A program made the position numbers and the translations under genes. A DNA stretch of 61,218 nt from an uncultured Mucilaginibacter sp. (GTDB taxonomy: Bacteria > Bacteroidota > Bacteroidia > Sphingobacteriales > Sphingobacteriaceae), in NCBI GenBank assembly GCA_903915155.1, contig CAIWRU010000189.1, positions 1 to 61,218 of the forward strand, read 5' to 3'. The notes under the pieces are model-generated. The model was not told the origin of the DNA. It saw only the letters and a program-made list of their open reading frames with translations, and did no database searches. This document shows, piece by piece, positions 7,867 to 16,160 of this stretch. Every line of letters begins with the position of its first letter. The first letter of the stretch is position 1.

Positions 7867-8136
7867 CTATTGCGACAAAAACGCCACAATTTTTTCCCTT
7901 TCCTTATCGGTTAGTTGTGCGCGGGTTTGCATGTGCAAACCGATAGTTGCCCATTGTTCGTGCGAGAATGAGTTTGGCGAAGGGGTGTTATGGCATCGCT
8001 GGCAATTTTCGGCCCACAGTTGCGCACCGCTTTTTGCGGCCACAAGTTTGCTTTCAACGCAGCCGTTAATTGCAATAGCAACTAATATGGCCGATGCAGC
8101 TATCATTATCCAGGTTTTGTTGTTGATCTTTTTCAT
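7867..8136 (-). CDS. Small c-type cytochrome lipoprotein
   Basis: An 89-residue protein with a lipoprotein signal ending in INGC (lipidated Cys at 26) and one haem site C45-QR-C48-H49. M69 (GLHMQTR) is the likely sixth haem ligand. It is a monohaem cytochrome tethered to a membrane facing the periplasm. It is the last gene of a three-gene operon with the porin and the 142-residue cytochrome, 12 bases after the porin. Its short length (about 60 residues after the anchor) is near the minimum for a class I cytochrome c. An electron-transfer role under low oxygen is inferred from the operon promoter. Confidence 0.85.
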   Translation of the reverse strand: MKKINNKTWIMIAASAILVAIAINGCVESKLVAAKSGAQLWAENCQRCHNTPSPNSFSHEQWATIGLHMQTRAQLTDKEREKIVAFLSQ

Positions 8137-8148
8137 ACAATTGTTTTA

Positions 8149-9366
8149 TTAGAATTCAATTGAGAATTGCAGGTAAATACTATTTACATCTGTTACGCCG
8201 GTTGAGCCGCCTATGGCTGAATTTGCTGTGCTTAATGCGTGTGTTCTTTCATACGAAAGTTTAAGTACTGTTCGCCAGCTTAGCCAATAGTCGAGGCCGA
8301 AATCGCTTTCATGGTAATTTTGGCCCCAGGCTGAATTAGATGGTGTGGTGTAAGTTATATATCGGTAGGCGAGTTCGAAGTTTTTAAGTATAGGCTGGTC
8401 AAGCCCGATGGGCCTTACAGACAGCTGCCCAAAAAACGACGATGTTTTATTGTTGAAACTGTAAAGCGATGAGTCGGTTGGGCTTGCATAGTTTTGTTTG
8501 TTTACATTTATCCTGTTGTATTGCCCCTTTATATTAATTAGCAATGGATCAATTGTTTTAACAAAATTTATATCGGCTCCATACATCGTAACGTTTGCAT
8601 TATTATAACCCGAACCAACGTCGGCTACGCCGCCATGTAATGCGGATACGCCAATTTCAAGTGATGAGTTGGAAAGCGGAAGTAAAGAAAGTCGGCCGCT
8701 CACCGTTTTATTGTTGTTATTATCGGCAACGCCGGCGCCCTGCAATTCACCATCGGGCAAAAGCTGCAAGCCGTTGGTTAAGCTTACATCATAACTCCAT
8801 TTCATACTACCTAATGGCAGGCCGCCACTAACGCCAACGCCAAAATCGCTTCCGGGCAAATCAAAACCAGCAGGGTCGGTTGCTACTTTATCTATCCAGC
8901 CTGCGGCAAGCCGCTTACTATAAATGCCGAATGGAACAACAAAATAGCCGGCATGAATAATTAAGCCTGGAGCTGCGAAATAAGAGATATTTGCCCAGTT
9001 TACGCCTAATGTAGTGCCATCAAATGAAGGTTCAAATTCTACCAGGAAATTTTTTCCGTGGCGCCACAACAACATGGGGCTTAATTCGTAATTATCTGCA
9101 TTGGCCAGGCTGTTGGTTTTTACAGAACTGCTAACGCCGCCCGGCGGGGTAAAAATAGTTTTGTTTTGTACGAAACCAAATGTGGCTAAGCCTACTACCA
9201 TGAAATGGCTTTCACCGGGTTTCTGATCAGCTACCTGCTGTTCAAGTGTGGTTATCCGGTCCAAAAGAGTTGAATCAGTTACAACTTGTTGTGCGTGACT
9301 ATTTAAAGCAACTAATGGGCTGGCGGACATAGCCAGCAGAAAGAATAATTTATTTAGTTTTTTCAT
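8149..9366 (-). CDS. Outer membrane porin-like beta-barrel
   Basis: A 405-residue exported protein. A signal peptide ends near SHAQQ, a short coiled coil follows (LLDRITTLEQQVADQK), and then about 350 residues of alternating beta strands end in the terminal Phe (QFSIEF) used for barrel insertion. The coiled-coil-then-barrel plan resembles phosphate-selective (OprP/O) porins and related Bacteroidota outer membrane porins, but the substrate cannot be read from sequence. It sits between two cytochrome genes (41 and 12-base gaps). It could instead be a non-transporting barrel; confidence in barrel is high, in substrate none. Confidence 0.8.
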   Translation of the reverse strand: MKKLNKLFFLLAMSASPLVALNSHAQQVVTDSTLLDRITTLEQQVADQKPGESHFMVVGLATFGFVQNKTIFTPPGGVSSSVKTNSLANADNYELSPMLLWRHGKNFLVEFEPSFDGTTLGVNWANISYFAAPGLIIHAGYFVVPFGIYSKRLAAGWIDKVATDPAGFDLPGSDFGVGVSGGLPLGSMKWSYDVSLTNGLQLLPDGELQGAGVADNNNNKTVSGRLSLLPLSNSSLEIGVSALHGGVADVGSGYNNANVTMYGADINFVKTIDPLLINIKGQYNRINVNKQNYASPTDSSLYSFNNKTSSFFGQLSVRPIGLDQPILKNFELAYRYITYTTPSNSAWGQNYHESDFGLDYWLSWRTVLKLSYERTHALSTANSAIGGSTGVTDVNSIYLQFSIEF

Positions 9367-9406
9367 TGGATTGTTGAGTTAAGGTAGTACCAATTGGGGT
9401 TTAGCA

Positions 9407-9835
9407 TTAGTGCTTAGCCAGTGTTCTGATGTAGCCTATCAACTCCCATCGTTGCTTGTCAGAAAGTGCTGCCTTGTAGCTTGGCATAGGGCTTCTACCT
9501 TCCGTTAGTTTCCAGAATAGCGAGCCATCAGATTCGTTTTGTACCGTAGCTGAAGTGTGGTCGGCCGGTTTTGGGGTTAGCGCCTGTGCTGCCGGACCGT
9601 TACCTTTTCCTTTGTCGCCGTGGCATGGGGAGCAATTGGTAGCATACAGTGCCTTACCGTCGGCCAATGCACTTGCACTCGGCGCAATTGGGTTCTTTAC
9701 GTTTTGGGCTAACTTTGGTGTAATCCAGGGATGTGTTTGCGCAAACGAGTTTGACGTAAATAAAATTGATGCGAAAAAAAAGAAAGCATACAGCGTTTTT
9801 TTTCGGGGATTGGAGAAATTGAATAGCGTTGTCAT
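9407..9835 (-). CDS. Periplasmic monohaem cytochrome c
   Basis: A 142-residue protein with a signal peptide (about 1-32) and a class I cytochrome domain: haem site C68-SP-C71-H72 followed by GDKGKGNGPAA, and M117 in SPMPSY as sixth ligand. The final helix ELIGYIRTLAK is typical. The family includes soluble electron carriers and the CcoP-like haem domains of cbb3 oxidases. It is first in the operon with the porin and the small cytochrome lipoprotein and lies behind a Crp/Fnr-type site, so it may carry electrons to the cbb3 oxidase or to another acceptor at low oxygen. Confidence 0.9.
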   Translation of the reverse strand: MTTLFNFSNPRKKTLYAFFFFASILFTSNSFAQTHPWITPKLAQNVKNPIAPSASALADGKALYATNCSPCHGDKGKGNGPAAQALTPKPADHTSATVQNESDGSLFWKLTEGRSPMPSYKAALSDKQRWELIGYIRTLAKH

Positions 9836-9854
9836 ATAGTTGTGATTTATTGGT

Positions 9855-9920
9855 CAAAACTATATGTAAGCAGCCAGCTTATAAATGATAAAGCATCGTA
9901 TAATAAGTGACACTTATCAT
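9855..9920 (-). promoter_or_regulatory. Crp/Fnr-type operator (9907-9920) and -7 box (9862-9855) for the cytochrome-porin operon
   Basis: Read on the minus strand, the operator is ATGA-TAAGTG-TCAC, centred at 9913.5. The -7 box TAGTTTTG is a perfect TAnnTTTG, with its G at 9855, giving a spacing of 58.5 bases. The gene starts at 9835. Confidence 0.72.
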
Positions 9921-9999
9921 ACACTTACATGTATAAGTAGTTGTTTTTTAATTGTTTATTAAGTTGTAAATGGTTGGATATTTATAGGGAGCACGATGA

Positions 10000-11052
10000 T
10001 CAGTTTTTCATTTTTGCCAGCCGTTCCAGGTTTAAAATATTTATGATGCTTCCTTTTTTTTCTATCAGCCCTTCATCTTTAAAATCAGATAATGTCCGGC
10101 TTACTGTTTCTGTTGCCATCCCGGCCATGGCGGCCAGGTCTTCCCTTGAGATCTTTATGTCATCGGCAGATCCGGGCTGTTGGCGCGATAATCGGACTAT
10201 AGCATCAGCCATTCTTTTTCGTACAGAGTGATAGGCTAATTGAAGTAATTGTTCTTCTTTTTCCCTGATATCGTTCGCCAGTAGTTTGATAAACTCACGT
10301 GCAACTTCAGGAAACTGGTTTAAAAGTTCGTCCAACTGTTCCTTGGGGATAAGGCAAAGCGCGGTATCTTCAAGTGCGGTAGCGGTATCGGAGAAAGGTT
10401 CATTTGATAATAGCGCATGAATACCCAGGTAATCATCGTTAACATACATACCGGTCATTAATTCGCGCCCGTCCTGTGCCAGTTTAATGGTTTTAACTTT
10501 GCCGCTGATAACAAGGTATAGTCCGTTGCCCTTGTCGCCATCGTAATAAATAACCTGGTTTTTTTTAAAATGCCTTGACTTACGTTCAGCTATAACCTTT
10601 TTTAGTTCGCCAAGGCCTTTATTTTTCGAAATAATGGTGCCAAGATGCTCCAATGACTTGCTGTAGAATATTTCCTGCTTTTCCTTTTTCCTGAGCCTGC
10701 TTTCAATGGCATTTAACAGTTCCATATCATCAAAAGGCTTGGTTAAATAATCATCGGCGCCCATTTCCATTCCCTTGCGCAGGTCGAGCCGTTCAGCTTT
10801 CGCGGTTAGAAATATAAATGGAATAGCCGCCATTTCCGGGCTTTTATTCAACATATATAATACCCCATAGCCATCAAGTTCAGGCATCATAATATCGCAT
10901 AAAATAATATCGGGCAGGTTTTTTAGGGCAAGGTCAACACCAGTCTTGCCGTTGTCGGCGGCAAATACCGTATAACCGGCAAGTTCCAATATCTCAACAA
11001 TATTTTCCCTGATATCGTTGTTATCTTCAATGATCAATACTTTTTTATTCAT
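10000..11052 (-). CDS. Response regulator fused to a Crp/Fnr transcription factor
   Basis: A 350-residue protein with three parts. Residues 1-120 are a CheY-like receiver with phosphoacceptor D53, acidic pocket residues near 9-10, T83 and K105. Residues about 150-265 are a cyclic-nucleotide-type effector barrel with the long dimerisation helix. Residues 270-345 are a Crp winged helix. The recognition helix carries E315-T-V-S318-R319, the E-xx-SR pattern of Fnr. The four N-terminal cysteines of Fnr are absent, so it does not bind an Fe-S cluster; the signal must come through phosphorylation. The gene overlaps the kinase stop by 4 bases (ATGA), which makes the pair cognate. It is the best candidate to bind the RTGA-N6-TCAY sites in this window. 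Confidence 0.93.
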   Translation of the reverse strand: MNKKVLIIEDNNDIRENIVEILELAGYTVFAADNGKTGVDLALKNLPDIILCDIMMPELDGYGVLYMLNKSPEMAAIPFIFLTAKAERLDLRKGMEMGADDYLTKPFDDMELLNAIESRLRKKEKQEIFYSKSLEHLGTIISKNKGLGELKKVIAERKSRHFKKNQVIYYDGDKGNGLYLVISGKVKTIKLAQDGRELMTGMYVNDDYLGIHALLSNEPFSDTATALEDTALCLIPKEQLDELLNQFPEVAREFIKLLANDIREKEEQLLQLAYHSVRKRMADAIVRLSRQQPGSADDIKISREDLAAMAGMATETVSRTLSDFKDEGLIEKKGSIINILNLERLAKMKN

Positions 11053-12236
11053 GATAGTGGAAATGTGATGGTAAATAAGGTTCCTTTATTCAGTTGACTA
11101 TTAAAATTAACTTTTCCCTTCATTAATTTAGCGTAACGCGCCACGATATTTAACCCAAGCCCTGTGCCGGGGATGTTACCTGTATTATGTGCCCTGAAAA
11201 ATGCCTCGAACAAATGCTTTTGATCGGCTTCCGGAATACCGATGCCGTTATCTCTTATAGTTACAATGCAGTTGTGGTCGTTTATTTCGGTGTTGAATTC
11301 AATAAATGTATTCTCACCCGAATACTTTATCGCGTTAGCTATAAGATTAAGAATGCAATTTTTTAACAGATTGGGGTCTAAATTAACTACACTGGTAGTT
11401 CCGGTGTGCTGATAGATGATATTTTGATTTTGCTTGGCAATCATCTGCATTTCCTCGGTTATTTCTTCCGATAGTTTTACCAGGTCGAAACTGATGCACG
11501 CAGGTTCCACTTTGCCGGCCTCCAATTTTTCGAGAGAAAGAAAATCGTTCAAAATGGTTGTAAGATTGCCTACTGCATTTTTTATTTTATTAACATGCTT
11601 CCTGATATTCTCATTATCAAACGGCTGCGCATATTTCTCAATTAATGAAGCCGATAGTTGTACCGCGCTTAAGGGCGTGCGGAACTCGTGCGAGGCCATT
11701 GATACAAACCGGCTTTTTAGCTGTCCGAGTTCTTTTTCCTTTTCAAGTGACATGCTCACTTCTTCTTTAGCTTCCTGTAGCGCAGTGACCGTGTTTTTCA
11801 ACCAAATAGTCCTTCTTTCCACCTCTTCTTCCAAATGAGCGGCATATTCTTTAAGCTGTTCTTCGGCTTCTTTTTCGCGGCTGATGTCATGAATGAACCC
11901 GGTATATATTTTTCGCCCCGAATACTGCACTTCGCTAACACCCAGCCTAAAAGGAAATGTAGTGCCGTCCTTTTTTAACCCGATAACCTCACGACCTATA
12001 CCTATAATATGAGGCTCGCCGGTGTGCTGATAACGATGAATATAACCGTCGTGATCTTTACGGTAAGGTTGGGGCATAAGTATGGAAATATTTTTACCTA
12101 TAACTTCTTCCTGCGCGTATTGAAATAGCTTACACGCCGATGGATTTATGGTTTCAACATTCCCCCTTTCATCGATAGTGATGATACCATCAATGGCATT
12201 TTCAATAATTGCTTTTAAAAGGGCAGCGTTCTCCAT
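11049..12236 (-). CDS. FixL-like haem-PAS histidine kinase (predicted oxygen sensor)
   Basis: A 395-residue soluble kinase: PAS domain (about 5-120), coiled coil (120-175), HisKA with H183 (SHEFRTPLS) and HATPase (N box NLIANAIKYS, G1 DNGIGIP, G2 GTGLGL). The PAS segment MPQPYRKDHDGYIHRY...HIIGIGREV matches the haem-binding region of rhizobial FixL. H62 aligns with the proximal haem ligand (His200 of Bradyrhizobium FixL) and R82 with the oxygen-sensing Arg220, with the same 20-residue spacing. It has no membrane segment, like the soluble Bradyrhizobium FixL. It is co-translated with the receiver-Crp gene. In FixL, oxygen on the haem shuts the kinase off; the same is inferred here. Confidence 0.92.
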   Translation of the reverse strand: MENAALLKAIIENAIDGIITIDERGNVETINPSACKLFQYAQEEVIGKNISILMPQPYRKDHDGYIHRYQHTGEPHIIGIGREVIGLKKDGTTFPFRLGVSEVQYSGRKIYTGFIHDISREKEAEEQLKEYAAHLEEEVERRTIWLKNTVTALQEAKEEVSMSLEKEKELGQLKSRFVSMASHEFRTPLSAVQLSASLIEKYAQPFDNENIRKHVNKIKNAVGNLTTILNDFLSLEKLEAGKVEPACISFDLVKLSEEITEEMQMIAKQNQNIIYQHTGTTSVVNLDPNLLKNCILNLIANAIKYSGENTFIEFNTEINDHNCIVTIRDNGIGIPEADQKHLFEAFFRAHNTGNIPGTGLGLNIVARYAKLMKGKVNFNSQLNKGTLFTITFPLS

Positions 12237-12257
12237 ATTTAGTTTATAACCTCATCA

Positions 12258-12327
12258 CAAATATGGGTAAAGCATACCGAAGAAAATGTATTATTTTCAA
12301 GCTAAAAAGTGATTTTGGTCACTTTTT
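12258..12327 (-). promoter_or_regulatory. Crp/Fnr-type operator (12304-12327) and -7 box (12265-12258) for the sensor operon
   Basis: This is the strongest palindrome of the set: AAAAAGTGA-TTTTGG-TCACTTTTT, perfect over 9 bases on each side. Its centre (12315.5) is 57.5 bases from the G of the minus-strand box CATATTTG (7/8 match to TAnnTTTG). The sensor and regulator genes therefore appear to control their own promoter. Confidence 0.72.
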
Positions 12328-12392
12328 ATAATTACCCAGCTCTGTTTTTATCTATAGTGACGGGTTTTCCTTTAAAAAAGAGTTTTTTTGTG

Positions 12393-12458
12393 GTGACAGG
12401 CATCACTATTTCCCTATGGTTCCGTCATTTTATTTGGAGGATTTGGCCTATAGCTTAG
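12393..12458 (+). promoter_or_regulatory. Crp/Fnr-type operator (12393-12406) and candidate -7 boxes for ackA-xfp
   Basis: GTGA-CAGGCA-TCAC is centred at 12399.5. Two -7 candidates fit: TTTATTTG (12429-12436), 36.5 bases away as in a class II site, and TAGCTTAG (12451-12458), 58.5 bases away as in a class I site. Both are 7/8 matches and the sequence does not decide between them. The gene starts at 12477. Confidence 0.65.
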
Positions 12459-12476
12459 TTCAAAATATTGAACCAT

Positions 12477-13664
12477 ATGGATCGCCAAACAAAAAACTTC
12501 ATTTTAAGCATCAACTGCGGTTCATCAAGCTTAAAATTTAAGCTATTTAATACGCGCTCGCTTAAAACTGAATTGGAGGGGCATATCAATCATATCGGGA
12601 ATTTGGAAAGTCACTTTCAAATCACGGATCACGACGGAAATATTCTTATTAATAGTTTAACAGCTATTCAAAGCATTGAATTTGCTGTTAATGAGCTCAT
12701 CACCTGGTTAAAGCATAATATAAAGAAATATCCGCTAGCGGCACTTGGCTACAGACTTATACAGGGTGGCCCCCAGCACAGGGTTCCCGAAAGAATAACG
12801 CCGGATTTATTGGAGATACTAAAGCAGCAAATCTATCTTGCACCCAATCATTTACCCGATGAGATAACAGCTATTCACGCTTTTAAAACTGCTTTCAAAA
12901 AAATTGTTCATGTAGCCTGTTACGATACTTTATTTCATCGCAACATGCCTGCGTGTACCAAATATTATCCCTTACCTGCCGAATATATTGATAAAGGACT
13001 GATTAAATACGGCTTTCACGGCTTATCATACGAGTATGTAATGAAAAAGCTTGGCAGCAAAATATCCACCACCAAGCGAAGGAAGATCATTATAGCACAT
13101 TTGGGCAATGGCGCAAGCATGGTAGCAGTTAAGAATGGGATAGGGATAGAAACCACAATGGGGATAAGCCCGATAGGAGGGCTGGTTATGGGAACTCGTA
13201 GCGGCGACCTCGATCCGGGTGTATTGCTGTTTTTATTAAAAGAAGGGCATCTTACACCCGATGAGCTTGATGAATTATTGAGTAAAAACTCGGGGCTGAA
13301 AGCTATAGGCGGCACTAACGATGTGCAGGCGTTGCTTAGTAATGAAGCAAAGGACCCCAAAGCTAAATTGGCACTAAGCGTTTTTTGCTACACAGTAAGG
13401 AAATATATAGGTGCGCTTGCCGCTGCAATGGGGGGGATCGATATGCTCATTTTTACGGGCGGGATCGGTGAGAATTCAGCCATTATACGCGACCGGATTT
13501 GTGAGGATATGGATTTTCTCGGCATCGCTATTCATGAGCAATCAAATCAAATGAGCCGTGAGATCATTTCCCCCCTCTCGAGCAAAGTACAGGTAAGGGT
13601 AATGCCCACCAATGAAGAATGGATGATAGCACATCATACACGGAATTTTATTGAAAACATTTAA
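12477..13664 (+). CDS. ackA: Acetate kinase
   Basis: A 395-residue enzyme that makes ATP and acetate from acetyl phosphate. It shows the N-terminal phosphate-binding signature INCGSSSLKFKL, the second family signature KYGFHGLSYEYV, the loop GTRSGDLDPG, and the ATP-site run FTGGIGENSA near the C-terminus. The ATG at 12477 is preferred over an in-frame TTG at 12468 because it gives the usual short N-terminus. Phosphoketolase follows after 12 bases, so acetyl phosphate made by Xfp is turned directly into ATP. No phosphotransacetylase is next to it. Fnr-type control is predicted from the palindrome upstream. Confidence 0.95.
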   Translation: MDRQTKNFILSINCGSSSLKFKLFNTRSLKTELEGHINHIGNLESHFQITDHDGNILINSLTAIQSIEFAVNELITWLKHNIKKYPLAALGYRLIQGGPQHRVPERITPDLLEILKQQIYLAPNHLPDEITAIHAFKTAFKKIVHVACYDTLFHRNMPACTKYYPLPAEYIDKGLIKYGFHGLSYEYVMKKLGSKISTTKRRKIIIAHLGNGASMVAVKNGIGIETTMGISPIGGLVMGTRSGDLDPGVLLFLLKEGHLTPDELDELLSKNSGLKAIGGTNDVQALLSNEAKDPKAKLALSVFCYTVRKYIGALAAAMGGIDMLIFTGGIGENSAIIRDRICEDMDFLGIAIHEQSNQMSREIISPLSSKVQVRVMPTNEEWMIAHHTRNFIENI

Positions 13665-13676
13665 ATATTATTTATC

Positions 13677-16049
13677 ATGAACCCAATTTCAGAAACCCAG
13701 ATCGGCAAAATTCACGCTTATTGGCAGGCGGCTAATTATCTTTCTGCCGGCCAGATATATTTACAGGACAATCCCTTGTTGAAGGAACCCTTATTGCCTG
13801 AGCATATTAAACCGCGATTGCTTGGGCATTGGGGCACTTCGCCAGGTTTAAACCTGGTTTATGTTCACCTAAACCAGTTGATAAATGATACCGGGGCAGA
13901 TGTACTTTATGTTTGCGGACCTGGCCACGGCGCACCCGCTATTATTGCACATACGTATTTAGAAGGAACCTATTCCGAGGTTTATCCAAAAGTAACCCGG
14001 GATGAGAAAGGGATGCTGCGTTTATTCAGGCAGTTCTCGACGCCGGGTGGTATTCCCAGCCATGTGAGCGCACATACTCCGGGATCAATTAATGAAGGCG
14101 GAGAATTGGGCTATTCGCTTGTTCATGCTTTCGGGGCAGCGTTTGATAATCCCGATCTATTGGTGGCGTGTGTAGTTGGCGATGGCGAGGCTGAAACTGC
14201 ACCATTGGAAGGCAGCTGGAAATCTATCAATTTTCTCAATCCAAAAAGGGATGGTGCAGTATTGCCAATACTTCATTTAAATGGGTATAAAATTTCAGGT
14301 CCAACGGTTCTTGCACGGTTAAGCGACGTTGAGCTTACGCAGCTGTTTATGGGATATGGTTACGATGTTTTGTTTGTAGAAGGCGACGACCCTATGGTGG
14401 TTCACCGCAAAATGGCGGGCACGCTTGCCGAAGCTTATCGCAGAATTAAAGATATTCAGCATAAAGCCCGCACGGAAGACAAGGTGCACCATGCACAATG
14501 GCCAATTATTATTTTAAGAACGCCAAAAGGCTGGACCGGCCCCAAGGAATGGGATGGCGTGCCGATTGAGGGCACATTCCGCTCGCACCAGGTGCCTTTG
14601 ACAGGGGTTAAAGAAGACTTGAAAAAGCTGAAATACGTAGAAAAATGGATGCGCAGCTATGGTCCCGAAAAATTATTCGATGAGAATGGCAGGTTAATCC
14701 CCGAACTGGCAGCAATTGCGCCAAAGGGGAAAAAGAGAATGGGCGCGTTGCCCTACGCAAACGGCGGGCTATTGTTAAAAGAATTGCTAATGCCCGATTT
14801 TAAAGCATATGAACTTGCAGTGCCTGAGCCGGGCGTTACCGAAGCAGAAAGCACCCGGAATTTGGGTAAGTTTTTACGCGATATCTTCACATTAAATGAT
14901 GACAATAAAAACTTTAGGATTTTTTGCCCTGATGAAACCAATTCAAATCGTTTGGAGGCTGTATTTGAAGTAACCGAGCGTTGTTTTATGGAACCGATTA
15001 TTCCAATTGATGATAAACTATCGGTAGATGGCCGGGTAATGGAAGTTTTAAGCGAACACCTTTGCGAAGGTTGGCTGGAAGGGTATTTACTAACAGGCAG
15101 GCATGGCCTGTTTCCCTGTTATGAGGCATTTGTTACCATTGTGGATTCAATGGTTAGCCAATATGCCAAGTGGATTAAAACAGCGCGCGAATTGCCATGG
15201 CGCCAACCGGTTGCTTCGTTAAATTACCTGTTAACTTCACACGTTTGGCGCCAGGATAACAACGGTTACAGCCACCAGGGGCCGGGATTTATTGATACTG
15301 TTGTAAATAAAAAAAGCGCCGTAGCCAGGATCTACTTGCCACCCGATGCAAACACATTGCTATCGGTAATGGACCATTGCCTGCGCAGTAAGGATTATGT
15401 AAACGTGATAGTTGCAGGTAAACAGCCAGAATTACAGTGGTTAACAATGGACGAAGCTATTGAACATTGCGCACGGGGGGCCTCAGCCTGGAACTGGGCC
15501 AGTAGTTGCGGCAGTGAAACGCCGGATGTGGTTTTAGGATGTGCAGGCGATGTGCCGACGCTGGAAACTGTTGCTGCGGCATGGCTTTTAAGGGAGTACA
15601 TGCCCGATCTGAAAGTAAGGGTGGTTAATGTTGTCGACCTGATGTCTTTATCGCCGGTAGCTTATCACCCCCACGGGATGAATGAAGAGTATTTTGATTC
15701 ATTATTTACCGAATCGGCGCCTGTTATTTTTGCATTCCATGGTTATGTGCGTATTATTCACGATTTGGTTCACGGTCGCCCTGATCCTGCACGTTTTCAC
15801 GTAAGGGGTTATATGGAAGAGGGTACTACTACCACTCCGTTTGATATGGTGGTACTTAACCAAATGAGCAGGTATCATTTGGCGATGGAAGCAGTTAAAC
15901 GGGTGCCAAGAATGCATTTGCAGGCTGATGCTTTTATTACGCACTGCGAAGCAGTATTAAGGCAGCATAATGAATACATATGCACTTACCTTGATGATAT
16001 GCCAGGTATTAAAAATTGGAAATGGACAGATGAAACAGTAAGTGTTTAA
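13677..16049 (+). CDS. xfp: Phosphoketolase (xylulose-5-P / fructose-6-P)
   Basis: A 790-residue thiamine-diphosphate enzyme, the full length of the family, which splits xylulose-5-phosphate or fructose-6-phosphate to acetyl phosphate plus an aldose phosphate. Visible signatures are GPGHGAPA (about residue 82), EGTYSEVYP and [16 protein letters not shown], the last being the ThDP/Mg binding motif. Together with ackA it forms a shunt that yields ATP without needing NAD+ regeneration, useful when oxygen is short. It lies 12 bases after ackA and is read as the second gene of that operon. The sequence does not show which sugar phosphate is preferred. Confidence 0.95.
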   Translation: MNPISETQIGKIHAYWQAANYLSAGQIYLQDNPLLKEPLLPEHIKPRLLGHWGTSPGLNLVYVHLNQLINDTGADVLYVCGPGHGAPAIIAHTYLEGTYSEVYPKVTRDEKGMLRLFRQFSTPGGIPSHVSAHTPGSINEGGELGYSLVHAFGAAFDNPDLLVACVVGDGEAETAPLEGSWKSINFLNPKRDGAVLPILHLNGYKISGPTVLARLSDVELTQLFMGYGYDVLFVEGDDPMVVHRKMAGTLAEAYRRIKDIQHKARTEDKVHHAQWPIIILRTPKGWTGPKEWDGVPIEGTFRSHQVPLTGVKEDLKKLKYVEKWMRSYGPEKLFDENGRLIPELAAIAPKGKKRMGALPYANGGLLLKELLMPDFKAYELAVPEPGVTEAESTRNLGKFLRDIFTLNDDNKNFRIFCPDETNSNRLEAVFEVTERCFMEPIIPIDDKLSVDGRVMEVLSEHLCEGWLEGYLLTGRHGLFPCYEAFVTIVDSMVSQYAKWIKTARELPWRQPVASLNYLLTSHVWRQDNNGYSHQGPGFIDTVVNKKSAVARIYLPPDANTLLSVMDHCLRSKDYVNVIVAGKQPELQWLTMDEAIEHCARGASAWNWASSCGSETPDVVLGCAGDVPTLETVAAAWLLREYMPDLKVRVVNVVDLMSLSPVAYHPHGMNEEYFDSLFTESAPVIFAFHGYVRIIHDLVHGRPDPARFHVRGYMEEGTTTTPFDMVVLNQMSRYHLAMEAVKRVPRMHLQADAFITHCEAVLRQHNEYICTYLDDMPGIKNWKWTDETVSV

Positions 16050-16090
16050 TAGTACTCGTTGAAGATTTATGACCGAAAGCATTTTTTACT

Positions 16091-16134
16091 ATGACCGCAG
16101 TCATGGCATTTGTTACAGGTATTGCCAAATTTTA
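16091..16134 (+). promoter_or_regulatory. Crp/Fnr-type operator (16091-16104) and weak -7 box for the usp operon
   Basis: ATGAC-CGCA-GTCAT is a perfect palindrome with the TGA-N6-TCA core, centred at 16097.5. The best -7 candidate at matching distance is AAATTTTA (16127-16134), only 6/8 to TAnnTTTG, at a 36.5-base spacing like the L,D-transpeptidase promoter. The gene starts at 16161. Confidence 0.55.
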
Positions 16135-16160
16135 CCGTAAGAACCATTAACGCTGAAACG

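Noticed and set aside
10000-11052. Possibility that the Crp-type regulator senses oxygen directly through an Fe-S cluster like Fnr.
   Set aside because: The protein has only two cysteines (in the receiver and the effector barrel), so an Fnr-type cluster cannot form.
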